From Roseivivax sp. GX 12232 (GTDB lineage: Bacteria; Pseudomonadota; Alphaproteobacteria; Rhodobacterales; Rhodobacteraceae), in the NCBI RefSeq assembly GCF_021272185.1, contig NZ_JAJSEC010000006.1, forward strand, positions 124,001-188,000: a DNA stretch of 64,000 nucleotides, given 5' to 3'. Positions within the stretch are counted from its first letter, which is position 1. Each line of letters starts with the position of its first letter. Below, one piece after another: positions 56,020-64,000 of this stretch. The notes beneath the pieces were generated by a model. That model was not told the DNA's origin. It did no database searches and was given only the letters and a program-made list of their open reading frames with translations. The translations under genes and the position numbers were made by a program.

Positions 56020-56070
56020 CCCCGGCCCCGCCCGGCCCTGCCCCGCCTCCCGGGCGGGGCCGGGGTTTTT
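56020..56070 (+). terminator. Strong terminator between binding protein and alpha-galactosidase
   Basis: CCCCGGCCCCGCCCG (56020-56034) pairs perfectly with CGGGCGGGGCCGGGG (56051-56065), followed by TTTTT. It stands between two genes otherwise placed as an operon, so it probably limits readthrough and sets a higher level of binding protein than of enzyme. Confidence 0.9.
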
Positions 56071-56102
56071 CCATCCCCCCACATGACAGAAGGAGCCCCG
56101 CG

Positions 56103-58187
56103 ATGACCGGCCCCTGGCGTATCGACGACGCGACGCAAACCCTGGTTCTGGCCGCGACCGGCACGGAGCTGCCCGGCGTGATCTACTGGGGCGATCCGCT
56201 GCCCCCCGAGGAGGACCTGGCCGAACTGGCGCGGGCCACGCGCTCGGACATCGGCGGCGGGATGCTCGACGCGCTGCCCGAGCTGACGATCTGCCCGACC
56301 CATGGCGCCGGCTTTCCGGGCCAGCCGGGGCTGAGCCTCGCGGACGCGGATGGCGCGCCGCTGCTGCCCCGTCTGAGCCTCGAGGCGGTGGACTGCGACG
56401 GCACGCGCGCGCGGGTGCGCGGGCGCGACGCGGCGCTGGGGTTGAGCTACGAGGCGCGGATCGAGACCACGTCTTCGAACGTGCTGAAGCTCTCGGCGCG
56501 GCTGACCTCGGAGGCGCCGGTGCGGCTGCAGTGGCTCTCCGCGCCGGTCCTCGCCGCGCCGCAGTCGAGCGCCGAGGTGCTGACCGTGAGCGGGCGCTGG
56601 CTCTCGGAGTTCCAGCTCGACCGGCAGCCCTGGCGGCAGGGCGCGATCCTGCAGGAGGCGCTGAACGGGCGCTCCGGGCACGAGCATTTTCCCGGCGCCT
56701 ACCTGCTGGAGGCCGGAGCCGCCAAAACCCGCGGCGCGGTGCAGGCGCTGCATTACGGCTGGTCGGGCGGGCATCGCTTCCTCGCCGAGGAGCTGTCGGA
56801 CGGGCGGCGGCAGGTGCAGTTCGGCCATGCGGCGGGCTCCGAACGCGCCCCCGGCACCAGTTTCGAGACCGCGACGCTTTACGCCGCGCATGGCAACGCC
56901 GGGCTGAACTCGGCGGCGGTGCGGCTCCAGGCCTATCTGCGCGACGACCACGTCGCCTGGCGCGACCCCGCGCGGCCGCGCCCGGTGCATTACAACTGCT
57001 GGGAGGCGGTCTATTTCGACCATGACCTCGAGGTGTTGTCAGACATCGCCGAACGCGCCGCGCGCATCGGGGCGGAGCGCTTCGTGCTGGACGACGGCTG
57101 GTTCGGCGCGCGCGACGACGACACCACCTCGCTCGGCGACTGGCAGGTCGATGCGCGGAAATGGCCCGAGGGCCTGGGCCCGCTGATCGACCGGGTGGAG
57201 GCCCTGGGGATGCGCTTCGGCCTCTGGGTCGAGCCCGAGATGGTGAACCCGCAAAGCGCGCTCTTCCGCGCCCATCCCGACTGGATCCTCGGGCCCGCCG
57301 ACCAGACGCTGGGGCGGGCGCAATACGTGCTCGACATGAGCCGCGCGGAGGTGCGCGACCACCTGTTCGAGGCCCTCGACGCGGTCTTCTCGGCGCATCG
57401 GATCGACTACGTGAAATGGGATCACAACCGGGTGCTGCCCGTCGCCGATGCCGCCCAGGCGCGCGGGGTCTACGCGCTTTTCGACCGGCTGCGCGCGGCT
57501 CATCCGGGCATCGAGTTCGAGACCTGCGCCTCGGGCGGAGGGCGAATCGACTACGGCATCCTGTCCCGGACCGAGCGGGTCTGGCTGTCGGATTCGAACG
57601 ACGCGCTGGAGCGGCTGCGCATCCAGCACGACGCGGCGCTCTTCCTCCCCGCGGCGGTGACCGGCGCGCATGTGGGCGCGCGCGACAGCCATTCGAGCGG
57701 GCGCAGCCTGCCCATGGGTTTTCGCGCCGGGGTGGCCGCGAGCCGCCACATGGGCTTCGAAATGGACCTGCGCGATCTGACCGAGGCGGAAGAGGCGGTG
57801 CTGACCCGGCTCACCGCCTGGTGGAAAGCCGCGCGCGGCTGGCTCTTCGGCGCGGCGCTGCACCGGCTCGACAGCGACGACCCGGCGATGACCGGCGAGC
57901 TGCAGGTCGCTGCCGACGGCAGCCGCTTCGCGCTCTTTGCGGGCCAGTCACAGACCAGCCGCCAGAGCCTGCCGCGCCCGCTGCGGCTGACCGGGCTCGA
58001 CCCGGCGGCGCGCTACGAGCTGCGCCTCGCCAACCCCGAGGACGCGCCGCCGCAGAGCCGCGGGCCGAACCGCCTGAAGACGGGCCCGATCCGGGCCTCG
58101 GGGCGCTGGCTCATGGCGCAGGGGCTGACCCTGCCCCTGGCCTGGCCGGCCACCATGTGGATCGTCGAGGGCCGCCGTCTGGACTGA
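56103..58187 (+). CDS. Alpha-galactosidase (GH36)
   Basis: A 694-residue glycoside hydrolase family 36 enzyme that frees galactose from melibiose, raffinose and related sugars. The nucleophile is in YVKWDHNR (Asp440) and the acid/base in LSDSNDALE (Asp497); ETCASGGGRIDYG between them is typical. The length matches the bacterial tetrameric class. No signal peptide, so it acts in the cytoplasm on imported oligosaccharide. AGAAGGAGCC precedes the ATG. Confidence 0.93.
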   Translation: MTGPWRIDDATQTLVLAATGTELPGVIYWGDPLPPEEDLAELARATRSDIGGGMLDALPELTICPTHGAGFPGQPGLSLADADGAPLLPRLSLEAVDCDGTRARVRGRDAALGLSYEARIETTSSNVLKLSARLTSEAPVRLQWLSAPVLAAPQSSAEVLTVSGRWLSEFQLDRQPWRQGAILQEALNGRSGHEHFPGAYLLEAGAAKTRGAVQALHYGWSGGHRFLAEELSDGRRQVQFGHAAGSERAPGTSFETATLYAAHGNAGLNSAAVRLQAYLRDDHVAWRDPARPRPVHYNCWEAVYFDHDLEVLSDIAERAARIGAERFVLDDGWFGARDDDTTSLGDWQVDARKWPEGLGPLIDRVEALGMRFGLWVEPEMVNPQSALFRAHPDWILGPADQTLGRAQYVLDMSRAEVRDHLFEALDAVFSAHRIDYVKWDHNRVLPVADAAQARGVYALFDRLRAAHPGIEFETCASGGGRIDYGILSRTERVWLSDSNDALERLRIQHDAALFLPAAVTGAHVGARDSHSSGRSLPMGFRAGVAASRHMGFEMDLRDLTEAEEAVLTRLTAWWKAARGWLFGAALHRLDSDDPAMTGELQVAADGSRFALFAGQSQTSRQSLPRPLRLTGLDPAARYELRLANPEDAPPQSRGPNRLKTGPIRASGRWLMAQGLTLPLAWPATMWIVEGRRLD

Positions 58188-58203
58188 GCGGCGCGGGGTA
58201 CCC

Positions 58204-59313
58204 CTACCCCGCAGCCGCCCCGCCCTGCGCTCCGCCGGGAGGCGCGGCGCGCAGCCGTTTGATCGTGGCGATCTCCTCGGGGTCGTAGGGCCGCCCGTCG
58301 GGGTGCAGGAGATCGTGAAACCAGATGTCGCGCCGGGGGTCGCCGCCATGCGCGGCCACCAGGTCGGCGGGCCAGGGCAGATGGGTCTGGGTGCGCCCGC
58401 GCACCAGCCCCCACTGGAAGCAGCCGACGTCCCGCGCGCGGAAGAGCGGCAGCTGGTCGGGGATCGTGCTGCCCACCGCCCGGGCCATCCATTCGGTGCA
58501 GAGCATCGGCCGCCCGCGCGCGGCCAGGTGGTCGATGAAGCCCGCCACGGCCTCGCGGCGCCAATAGGCGTGGAAGGTCACGATGTCGGAGAGATCGAGC
58601 GCCCTTTGGTCGGCCTCGGTCTGGTAAGGCGCCGCGTCCTCGCCCGGGAGCGGCGTGCTCCAGGCCGCGGCGGTCAGCGGCGCCTCGGGCGCCTCGGCGC
58701 GGGCCCAGCCGAAGGCCATTTCCATCAGCGCGATCGCCGCGGGCTCGAGGTCGCGGGGGTACTGGGCGAAGCCCTCGGCGGTGAATTCCATGCGGTTGCC
58801 GGGCTCGTTGTAGATGTCCCAGAACAGCACCCGCGGGTCGTCGCGGAAGGCGCGCACCACGCCGCGCACGTAGGATTCGAGCGCGTCCCGATCGGTGCCC
58901 GCGACCACCACGTCGCGGCCCGGCGAGGCCACGGCGCGGCTGTTGTGCACGCCCGGAAGCGGGTCCGGCTGCGGGCCCCAGTGGGGCTCCTGCCCGCCGA
59001 AGCCGCAATCGTCGAAGAGGCAGGGCGCGACGCGCATCCCCTGCCGCGCGGCCTGGTCCATGACCCAGTCGAGCCGCTGGATCAGCCCCTCGGGGTCATG
59101 GCGCCAGGCCAGGCTGTGCAGGTTCACCCGCAGCGCGTTCAGCCCAGCCTCGGCGGCCCAGCCCAGCTCGCGCGCGATGGTGATGCGGTCGAAGCTCTCG
59201 GGGTGCCACATCTCGAGGAAGTTGACCGCCGTCGAGGGCAGGAAATTGGCGCCGCAGACCCAGCCGCGGCGCTGCCACCAATCCTGCGCCCGGCTCGGGC
59301 TCCAAACCTGCAT
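58204..59313 (-). CDS. GH5-like cellulase-family glycoside hydrolase
   Basis: A 369-residue (beta/alpha)8 hydrolase of clan GH-A. The acid/base is Glu170 in YNEPGN and the nucleophile Glu274 in CTEWMARA. No signal peptide is present, so a cytoplasmic beta-glycosidase or mannosidase-like role on short sugars fits better than polymer attack. The start at 59313 is chosen since the upstream codons are arginine-rich and unlike the family. It is the last gene of the LacI-linked transporter operon. Confidence 0.8.
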   Translation of the reverse strand: MQVWSPSRAQDWWQRRGWVCGANFLPSTAVNFLEMWHPESFDRITIARELGWAAEAGLNALRVNLHSLAWRHDPEGLIQRLDWVMDQAARQGMRVAPCLFDDCGFGGQEPHWGPQPDPLPGVHNSRAVASPGRDVVVAGTDRDALESYVRGVVRAFRDDPRVLFWDIYNEPGNRMEFTAEGFAQYPRDLEPAAIALMEMAFGWARAEAPEAPLTAAAWSTPLPGEDAAPYQTEADQRALDLSDIVTFHAYWRREAVAGFIDHLAARGRPMLCTEWMARAVGSTIPDQLPLFRARDVGCFQWGLVRGRTQTHLPWPADLVAAHGGDPRRDIWFHDLLHPDGRPYDPEEIATIKRLRAAPPGGAQGGAAAG

Positions 59314-59373
59314 CTGTCGTCTCCGGCATCTCTGGGGGCCCCGCCGCCGCTCCGGGCGGCGGGGCACGGGGTC

Positions 59374-60657
59374 TCAGCGGTCGAGCAGGTCCTGGACCTC
59401 GATCTCGGCATCGGCCAGCGCGTCGCCCACCGGCTTGCCGGTCAGCCAGATCGCCTGGAACTCGCGGTTCAGCACGTCCTGGATCGCGCCGTAGCGCTCG
59501 GACGGCGGAGTGTCCGTGGCGATGGCGGCAGTGCCGGCGTATTCGCCGCGATGCGGCAGCTCGGCGTATTCGGCGCTGTCCACCACCGAGTTGCGCACGG
59601 CCATGTGCCCGGTGCGCGCCCAGTCGATGTTGTGGTCGTTGATGAAGGCCAGGACCTTGAGCGCGGCCTGATAGGTCTCGGGGTCATCGGCCTTGAGCGG
59701 CGCCGGGATCGCCCACATGTGGCTGTCCGCCCAGGTCGCCCCTTCCGAGAAGAGCGTCGGGAAATCCGCGACATAGTAGCTGTCGAGCCCGGTTTCCTCC
59801 TTGGCGGCCTCGGCGTCGTAGAAATCCACGACCCAGGTGCCGTTGACCAGAACCGCCGCCTCGCCGTTCAGGAAGGATTGCTGGCTGTCGGCGTAGTTCA
59901 GCCGCGGATCGGCATGGCCCGCGTCGAAGAGCTGGGTGACCGTCTCGACGGCGCGGCGGGCGGCCTCGGTGTCGAGGGTCGCGGTGCCGTCCTCGGTGAA
60001 GATGTTGTCGCCCTGCTGCCAGAGCAGCGCCAGCACCATGCGCACGCCAAGCGGGAACTGCGCGAAATCGGCGGCGAGGTAGCTCTTGCCGGTCGCCTCC
60101 TTCACCTGTTCGGCATGGGCGATCAGTTCCTCGGGCGAGGAGGGCAGCACCGGCTTGCCGTCCTCGACCAGGCCCGCCTCGGCCATGATGTCCATGTTCA
60201 CGTGCCAGAGGTTGGCGTGAATATCCATCGGTACGCCGTAGATGCCGCCGTCATGCGTGACCGCGGCGCGCGCCGCCTCGCTCCAGTCGGCGGGGTCGAT
60301 GCCCGCGGCCTCGAGATCGCCCGACAACTCGGCCAGGGCGCCGATGCCCGCGAACTCGGGGATCCGGTGGCGGTGCATGACATGCACATCCGGCGGGGTG
60401 CCGCCGGCATAGGCCGCCTTGATCTGGTCGTAGTAATTGCCCCAGTCGGTGGGCAGGGTCTCGATCGAGACGCCGTCGATCTCGGCCGAGGCGGCGTTGA
60501 TGATCGACTGGATGATGCAGGCCTCGCCGACCGAGGCCTTGGTGTCGGTGCCCGCGTCCTCGCAGGCGCCGAAGAAGCGGCCCAGCGTGACCTCCTGGGC
60601 CGTGGCGCCGCTGGCCAGCGTGGCCGCGGCAAGCCCGCAGATGATGAGTTGTCTCAT
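59374..60657 (-). CDS. Extracellular sugar-binding protein (second ABC system)
   Basis: A 427-residue family 1 solute-binding protein with a signal peptide of 20 residues (IICGLAAATLASGATAQ). The mature start has cysteines in GACEDAGTDT and GEACIIQ, and GGTPPDVHVMHRHRIPEFAG is typical of carbohydrate binders. It follows the two permease genes and would deliver sugar to them. It is not close to the AglE-like protein in this window, so the two probably bind different ligands. Confidence 0.9.
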   Translation of the reverse strand: MRQLIICGLAAATLASGATAQEVTLGRFFGACEDAGTDTKASVGEACIIQSIINAASAEIDGVSIETLPTDWGNYYDQIKAAYAGGTPPDVHVMHRHRIPEFAGIGALAELSGDLEAAGIDPADWSEAARAAVTHDGGIYGVPMDIHANLWHVNMDIMAEAGLVEDGKPVLPSSPEELIAHAEQVKEATGKSYLAADFAQFPLGVRMVLALLWQQGDNIFTEDGTATLDTEAARRAVETVTQLFDAGHADPRLNYADSQQSFLNGEAAVLVNGTWVVDFYDAEAAKEETGLDSYYVADFPTLFSEGATWADSHMWAIPAPLKADDPETYQAALKVLAFINDHNIDWARTGHMAVRNSVVDSAEYAELPHRGEYAGTAAIATDTPPSERYGAIQDVLNREFQAIWLTGKPVGDALADAEIEVQDLLDR

Positions 60658-60697
60658 GGTGTCCTCCCTCTGAGATGGATGGGGCCCCTGCCCCGGG

Positions 60698-61531
60698 TCA
60701 GCCCTTGGTCCCGCCGGCGGTCATCGCCTGGACCACGTAGCGCTGGAAGATCAGGAACAGCACGACCACCGGCAGCGAGGCGATCACCCCCGAGGCCATG
60801 ACCCGCCCCAGCCCCTCGGACTGGGCGAAGTTCGACTGGATCGAGGCGAGGCCCAGCGTGATGGTGAAATATTCCCGCTGCTGGGCGCTCACGAGCGGCC
60901 AGAGGTAGTCGTTCCAGGCGTAGAGAAACGTCAGGATCGCCAGCGTCATCATCGCCGGGCGCGCCAGCGGCAGCATGACGTGCCAGAAGATCTGCAGCCA
61001 GCCGACCCCGTCGAGCCGCGCGGCCTCTTCGATGTCCTGCGGGATGGCGCGGAAGAACTGCATCATCAGGAAGACGCCGATCGGCACCGCCATGCGCGGC
61101 AGGATCAGCGCGTGGTAGCTGTTGTGCCAGCCGAAATCCGCGAACATCGTGTAAAGCGGGATGAAGACCGCCTGTTCCGGCACCATGAGCCCGATGAGGC
61201 AGATCGTGGCGATGGTCTTCTTGAAGGGAAACTCGAGCCGCGCCAGCGCGTAGCCCGCCGTGGTCGAGACCGCCAGCACCCCCAGCGTCATGCCGGTCGC
61301 CACGATCAGCGAGTTGAGAAACCACCAGGGCGTCTGACCGAAGGCGAAGAGCGCGGCGTAATTCTCGGCGGTGAAGGGCCAGGGTACCAGCCCCAGCGCC
61401 GTCGAGGAGGTGGTCCGCGCAAGCACGTCGTTCGGCTGGAAGGACAGCGAGACCATCCAGAGCGTCGGCACCAGCCAGAGGAAGGCCGGGATCGCCAGCG
61501 CGATCACCAGCCAGGAGGTTCCGCGGGTCAT
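60698..61531 (-). CDS. Carbohydrate ABC transporter permease (MalG type)
   Basis: A 277-residue inner-membrane permease with six helices. The EAA loop that docks the ATPase reads EEAARLDGVGWLQIFWHVML (about 178-197). It pairs with the MalF-type permease, whose gene overlaps it by 4 bp. Members import di- and oligosaccharides. Confidence 0.92.
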   Translation of the reverse strand: MTRGTSWLVIALAIPAFLWLVPTLWMVSLSFQPNDVLARTTSSTALGLVPWPFTAENYAALFAFGQTPWWFLNSLIVATGMTLGVLAVSTTAGYALARLEFPFKKTIATICLIGLMVPEQAVFIPLYTMFADFGWHNSYHALILPRMAVPIGVFLMMQFFRAIPQDIEEAARLDGVGWLQIFWHVMLPLARPAMMTLAILTFLYAWNDYLWPLVSAQQREYFTITLGLASIQSNFAQSEGLGRVMASGVIASLPVVVLFLIFQRYVVQAMTAGGTKG

Positions 61532-62625
61532 TGGCTCTTCCCCCTTCCGACGATGAATTGGATGACCGAGAAGGCGCCCATGACCACGAAGAGGAAGACC
61601 GCCATGGCCGAGGCGCGGCCCAGGTCGCTGTCACGGAAGCCGGTCTGGTAGATGTAGCGGACCAGCACCTGGGTGCTGTCGTTGGGCCCGCCCTGGGTCA
61701 TCAGGTGCGACTGGCCGAAAACCTGGAAGTGCAGGATGATCTGCAGGATCACCACCAGCGTGATGGTGCGCTTGAGGTTCGGCAGGGTGATGTGCCGGAA
61801 GGCCCGGACGCCGGTGCAATGGTCCAGCGCCGCGGCCTCGTAGAGGTCCTTCGAGATGTCCTGAAGCCCGGCGAGAAAGAGGATCAGCGCGATCCCGAGC
61901 GACCACCAGATCGTGGCGATCACGATGGCCGCCATGGCGAACTGCGCATCCGTCAGCCAGTTGATCGGGGTGCCGCCGAAGAGCTCGGTGATATTGGCGA
62001 TGAGCCCCTGGCGCGGCGAGAACATGATCTGCCAGATCAGCGTGACCACCGTCACCGAGAGCACCTGGCTCAGGAAGAACAGCGTGCGCAGCGCCGCCAT
62101 GGCGCGGCTCTCGCGGTTGAGCGCCGCGGCCAGCACGAGCGCCGAAAGCGTCACCCCCGGCACCGCCAGCCCGACGAAGACCAGCGTGTTGCCGACGGTC
62201 GGCCAGAAGCGGCGGTCGTACCAGCGGCCCTCCTCGCCCGGGTGCAGCCCGGCGATCAGCACCACCAGCGCCGCCACGACACCCAGCGCCAGGGCCGTGG
62301 GCCGGCTCAGCCGCCCGGTCCAGCCGGTGAAGGCGGCACCGGCCAGCGCGGCCAGTCCGGCAAGCTGGATCAGCGGCGCGGCGAAGAGGCTCCACTCGAT
62401 GTCCTTGCCCCACATGACCCGCTCGTAGTTGCGCAGGCCCACGTATTCCTTGGCCGCCGGGTTGAAGGCGACCTCGAGCAGGTTCCAGTCGTGCAGGCTG
62501 ATCCAAACGCCGCGAAAGAAGGGATAGATCAGGAACAGCGCGTAGACCGCCAGGAAGGGCAGAAGCAGCGCATAGGCCGCCTGCGCCTGGCTCAGCGAAC
62601 GTCCGATCTTGGGTCGCAGCGGCAT
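61528..62625 (-). CDS. Carbohydrate ABC transporter permease (MalF type) with an extra membrane insertion
   Basis: A 365-residue permease, longer than the usual 290-310. Between the first helix and the core an insertion of about 65 residues adds two hydrophobic segments (LFAAPLIQLAGLAALAGAAF and ALALGVVAALVVLIAGL). The core then resumes with the family-typical FWPTVGNTLVFVGLAV, and the EAA loop is YEAAALDHCTGVRAFRHITL. GGGGAGGAGACC precedes the ATG at 62625. It is the first gene of the operon. Confidence 0.9.
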   Translation of the reverse strand: MPLRPKIGRSLSQAQAAYALLLPFLAVYALFLIYPFFRGVWISLHDWNLLEVAFNPAAKEYVGLRNYERVMWGKDIEWSLFAAPLIQLAGLAALAGAAFTGWTGRLSRPTALALGVVAALVVLIAGLHPGEEGRWYDRRFWPTVGNTLVFVGLAVPGVTLSALVLAAALNRESRAMAALRTLFFLSQVLSVTVVTLIWQIMFSPRQGLIANITELFGGTPINWLTDAQFAMAAIVIATIWWSLGIALILFLAGLQDISKDLYEAAALDHCTGVRAFRHITLPNLKRTITLVVILQIILHFQVFGQSHLMTQGGPNDSTQVLVRYIYQTGFRDSDLGRASAMAVFLFVVMGAFSVIQFIVGRGKSQ

Positions 62626-62767
62626 CGGTCTCCTCCCCGTCCTTGGCCCGTGTCCTCTGCCTCGGGGCTTGCGCGGCCTCTCCTCTGGCGCGCCCGCCCC
62701 GGACTCTTGCGGTGATCGCCGCGCCGGACCCGCCGCAAAGGGCGGTCCGCGGGCTGATTCCGCTTGT

Positions 62768-62795
62768 GCTAATATTTTTAGCAATATTTATTAGC
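62768..62795. promoter_or_regulatory. AT-rich dyad, probable LacI-type operator
   Basis: GCTAATATTTTTAGC (62768-62782) is a dyad GCTAA-N5-TTAGC, and TTAGC recurs at 62791-62795 after AATATTTA. It is a 28-bp AT-rich island in GC-rich DNA, midway between the divergent transporter operon and the lacI-family gene. Control of both directions by the LacI protein is likely. Confidence 0.6.
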
Positions 62796-62898
62796 GGGAC
62801 GCAAGACATTCCTGCGCCGGGGCTCCGGGGCCGGTGTTTCGCGCGCGGGGGCGCCGGTGTATGGCCGGTGACGGGAGCAACAGGCGGGGAGCCCAGGC

Positions 62899-63930
62899 AT
62901 GGCCGCGGAGGAGACAGGCAAACCCCAGCGCGTCACCATGAAGGACGTCGCGCGCCAGGCCGGCGTGTCGCAGTCCACGGTCTCTTTCGTGCTGAACGGG
63001 CAAGAGGACATGCGCATCAGCGGCGAGACCCGGCGCCGGGTGCTCGAGGCGGTGAAAGCCCTTGGCTACCGCCCGCGCGGCGCGGGCCGACCGCCGCGCC
63101 AGCTGGGTCTGCGGGTGATCGGGGTGATGTTCGACCAGATCGCCACCAGCCCCTTCGCCGCCATCTCGGTCGACGGCATCCAGGAGGAGGCCTGGCAAAG
63201 CGGCGTGATGACCGAGGTCGTGATGACCGGCGGCGACCCCGATTACGAGGCCGCGGTGCTGCGCAAATGGCAGCAGGACGGGGTGCTCGGGGTGATCTAC
63301 GGCGCGATCCTGACCCGCGAGGCGCAGCCGCCGCCGGGGCTGGCCCAGCACCGCGCGGTGCTGCTGAACTGCCACGATCCCGAGGCGCGCTTTCCCTCGG
63401 TGGTGCCCGCTGAGCGGCGCGGCAGCGAGGCCGCGGTCCGCGCGCTGATCGCGGCGGGCCATGCGCGCATCGCCTATATCTCGGGCGAGCCCTGGATGGA
63501 GGCTTCCGAACAGCGGCTCGAGGGCTACGAGCGCGCCCTGCGCGCCGCGGGCCGCGCCGTTGATCCGGCGCTGGTGAAGGAGGGCAATTTCTTGCCCAGC
63601 GGCGGGCGCAGCGCCACGCTGGAGCTGATGCGCGGGCCGCTGCGGCCCGACGCGATCTACTGCGCCAACGACCTGACCGCGCTCGGCTGCTACGAGGCGC
63701 TGAAGGAGCTGGGCGAGACCATCGGAGAGACCATCGCGGTCATGGGCTACGACGACCAGGAGGTGGCGCAGCATCTCTCGCCGCAGCTCTCCACGGTGCT
63801 GCTGCCGCACCGCGAGATGGGCCAGCTCTGCGTGAAGCGGCTGCTGGCGGCGGAGCTGGACGGCGAGCAGGTGCGATTGGAATGCCCGCTGGTGCCGCGG
63901 GAGTCGCATGTGCTGCGGCCCGGGGGGTGA
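62899..63930 (+). CDS. LacI family transcriptional regulator
   Basis: A 343-residue repressor. The LacI helix-turn-helix is at 12-35 (VTMKDVARQAGVSQSTVSFV), with a hinge near GYRPRG and a periplasmic-binding-protein-like sugar sensor domain after that. A final DNA-independent segment PHREMGQLCVKRLLA is typical. It is divergent from the permease operon and should respond to the imported sugar. The remaining bases (63931-64000) show no feature. Confidence 0.92.
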   Translation: MAAEETGKPQRVTMKDVARQAGVSQSTVSFVLNGQEDMRISGETRRRVLEAVKALGYRPRGAGRPPRQLGLRVIGVMFDQIATSPFAAISVDGIQEEAWQSGVMTEVVMTGGDPDYEAAVLRKWQQDGVLGVIYGAILTREAQPPPGLAQHRAVLLNCHDPEARFPSVVPAERRGSEAAVRALIAAGHARIAYISGEPWMEASEQRLEGYERALRAAGRAVDPALVKEGNFLPSGGRSATLELMRGPLRPDAIYCANDLTALGCYEALKELGETIGETIAVMGYDDQEVAQHLSPQLSTVLLPHREMGQLCVKRLLAAELDGEQVRLECPLVPRESHVLRPGG

Positions 63931-64000
63931 GGGGTCGGGACGGCTTGGGGTCGAGCGGTTCGCGGGAGGGCGAGATTGGCGCCGGGCAGGCTTGAGGGAG

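Overview
The window looks like chromosome of a high-GC alphaproteobacterium, most likely Rhodobacterales (Rhodobacteraceae, Roseobacter-type). The reasons are the very GC-rich coding sequence, family markers common in that order (DUF2794, DUF1467, an NDUFA9-like complex I protein), the gpmI-envC-ctpA-rppH order, an AglE-type sugar-binding protein and a BchJ-like V4R protein. There is no rRNA, so the placement rests on gene content alone.

Positions 1-40470 are mainly housekeeping chromosome. They carry a three-gene minus-strand operon (M17 aminopeptidase, NlpC/P60 hydrolase, agmatinase-like enzyme), carbonic anhydrase, three diaminopimelate/lysine genes (asd, dapD, dapE) scattered over 8 kb, ribonuclease R, a lytic transglycosylase, the gpmI-envC-ctpA-rppH cluster, carB, an isolated bchJ-like gene behind a PpsR-type box, a cyclopropane fatty acid synthase-type methyltransferase, aspS, methylmalonyl-CoA epimerase and small conserved proteins.

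Seven copies of a 169-bp repeat lie in the intergenic gaps of this part. All seven have the same length. They carry invariant stems with variable loops and one compensatory base-pair change. I do not recognise the family; this is the most notable unexplained signal in the window. Short-unit tandem repeats sit beside several copies.

Positions 40471-40556 encode tRNA-Leu(CAG). Its 3' end is the left border of a 13.0-kb integrated element bounded by a 17-bp direct repeat (40542-40558 and 53554-53570). The element carries a tyrosine integrase, a MOBQ-type relaxase, a MobC/TraD-like protein, an oriT-like nick region, a complete type III restriction-modification pair (mod, res), a two-gene module of an unknown protein plus an XRE-ImmA/IrrE protein, and unknown cargo genes. 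It reads as an integrative mobilizable element with a defence load; no conjugation pore genes are present.

Positions 53570-64000 are an alpha-galactoside/oligosaccharide region. An AraC regulator diverges from an AglE-like binding protein and a GH36 alpha-galactosidase. Convergent to these is a second operon (two ABC permeases, a second binding protein, a GH5-like hydrolase) diverging from a LacI regulator. No ABC ATPase gene is present, so a shared ATPase elsewhere is implied. The left edge cuts a histidine phosphatase gene; the right edge falls just after lacI.
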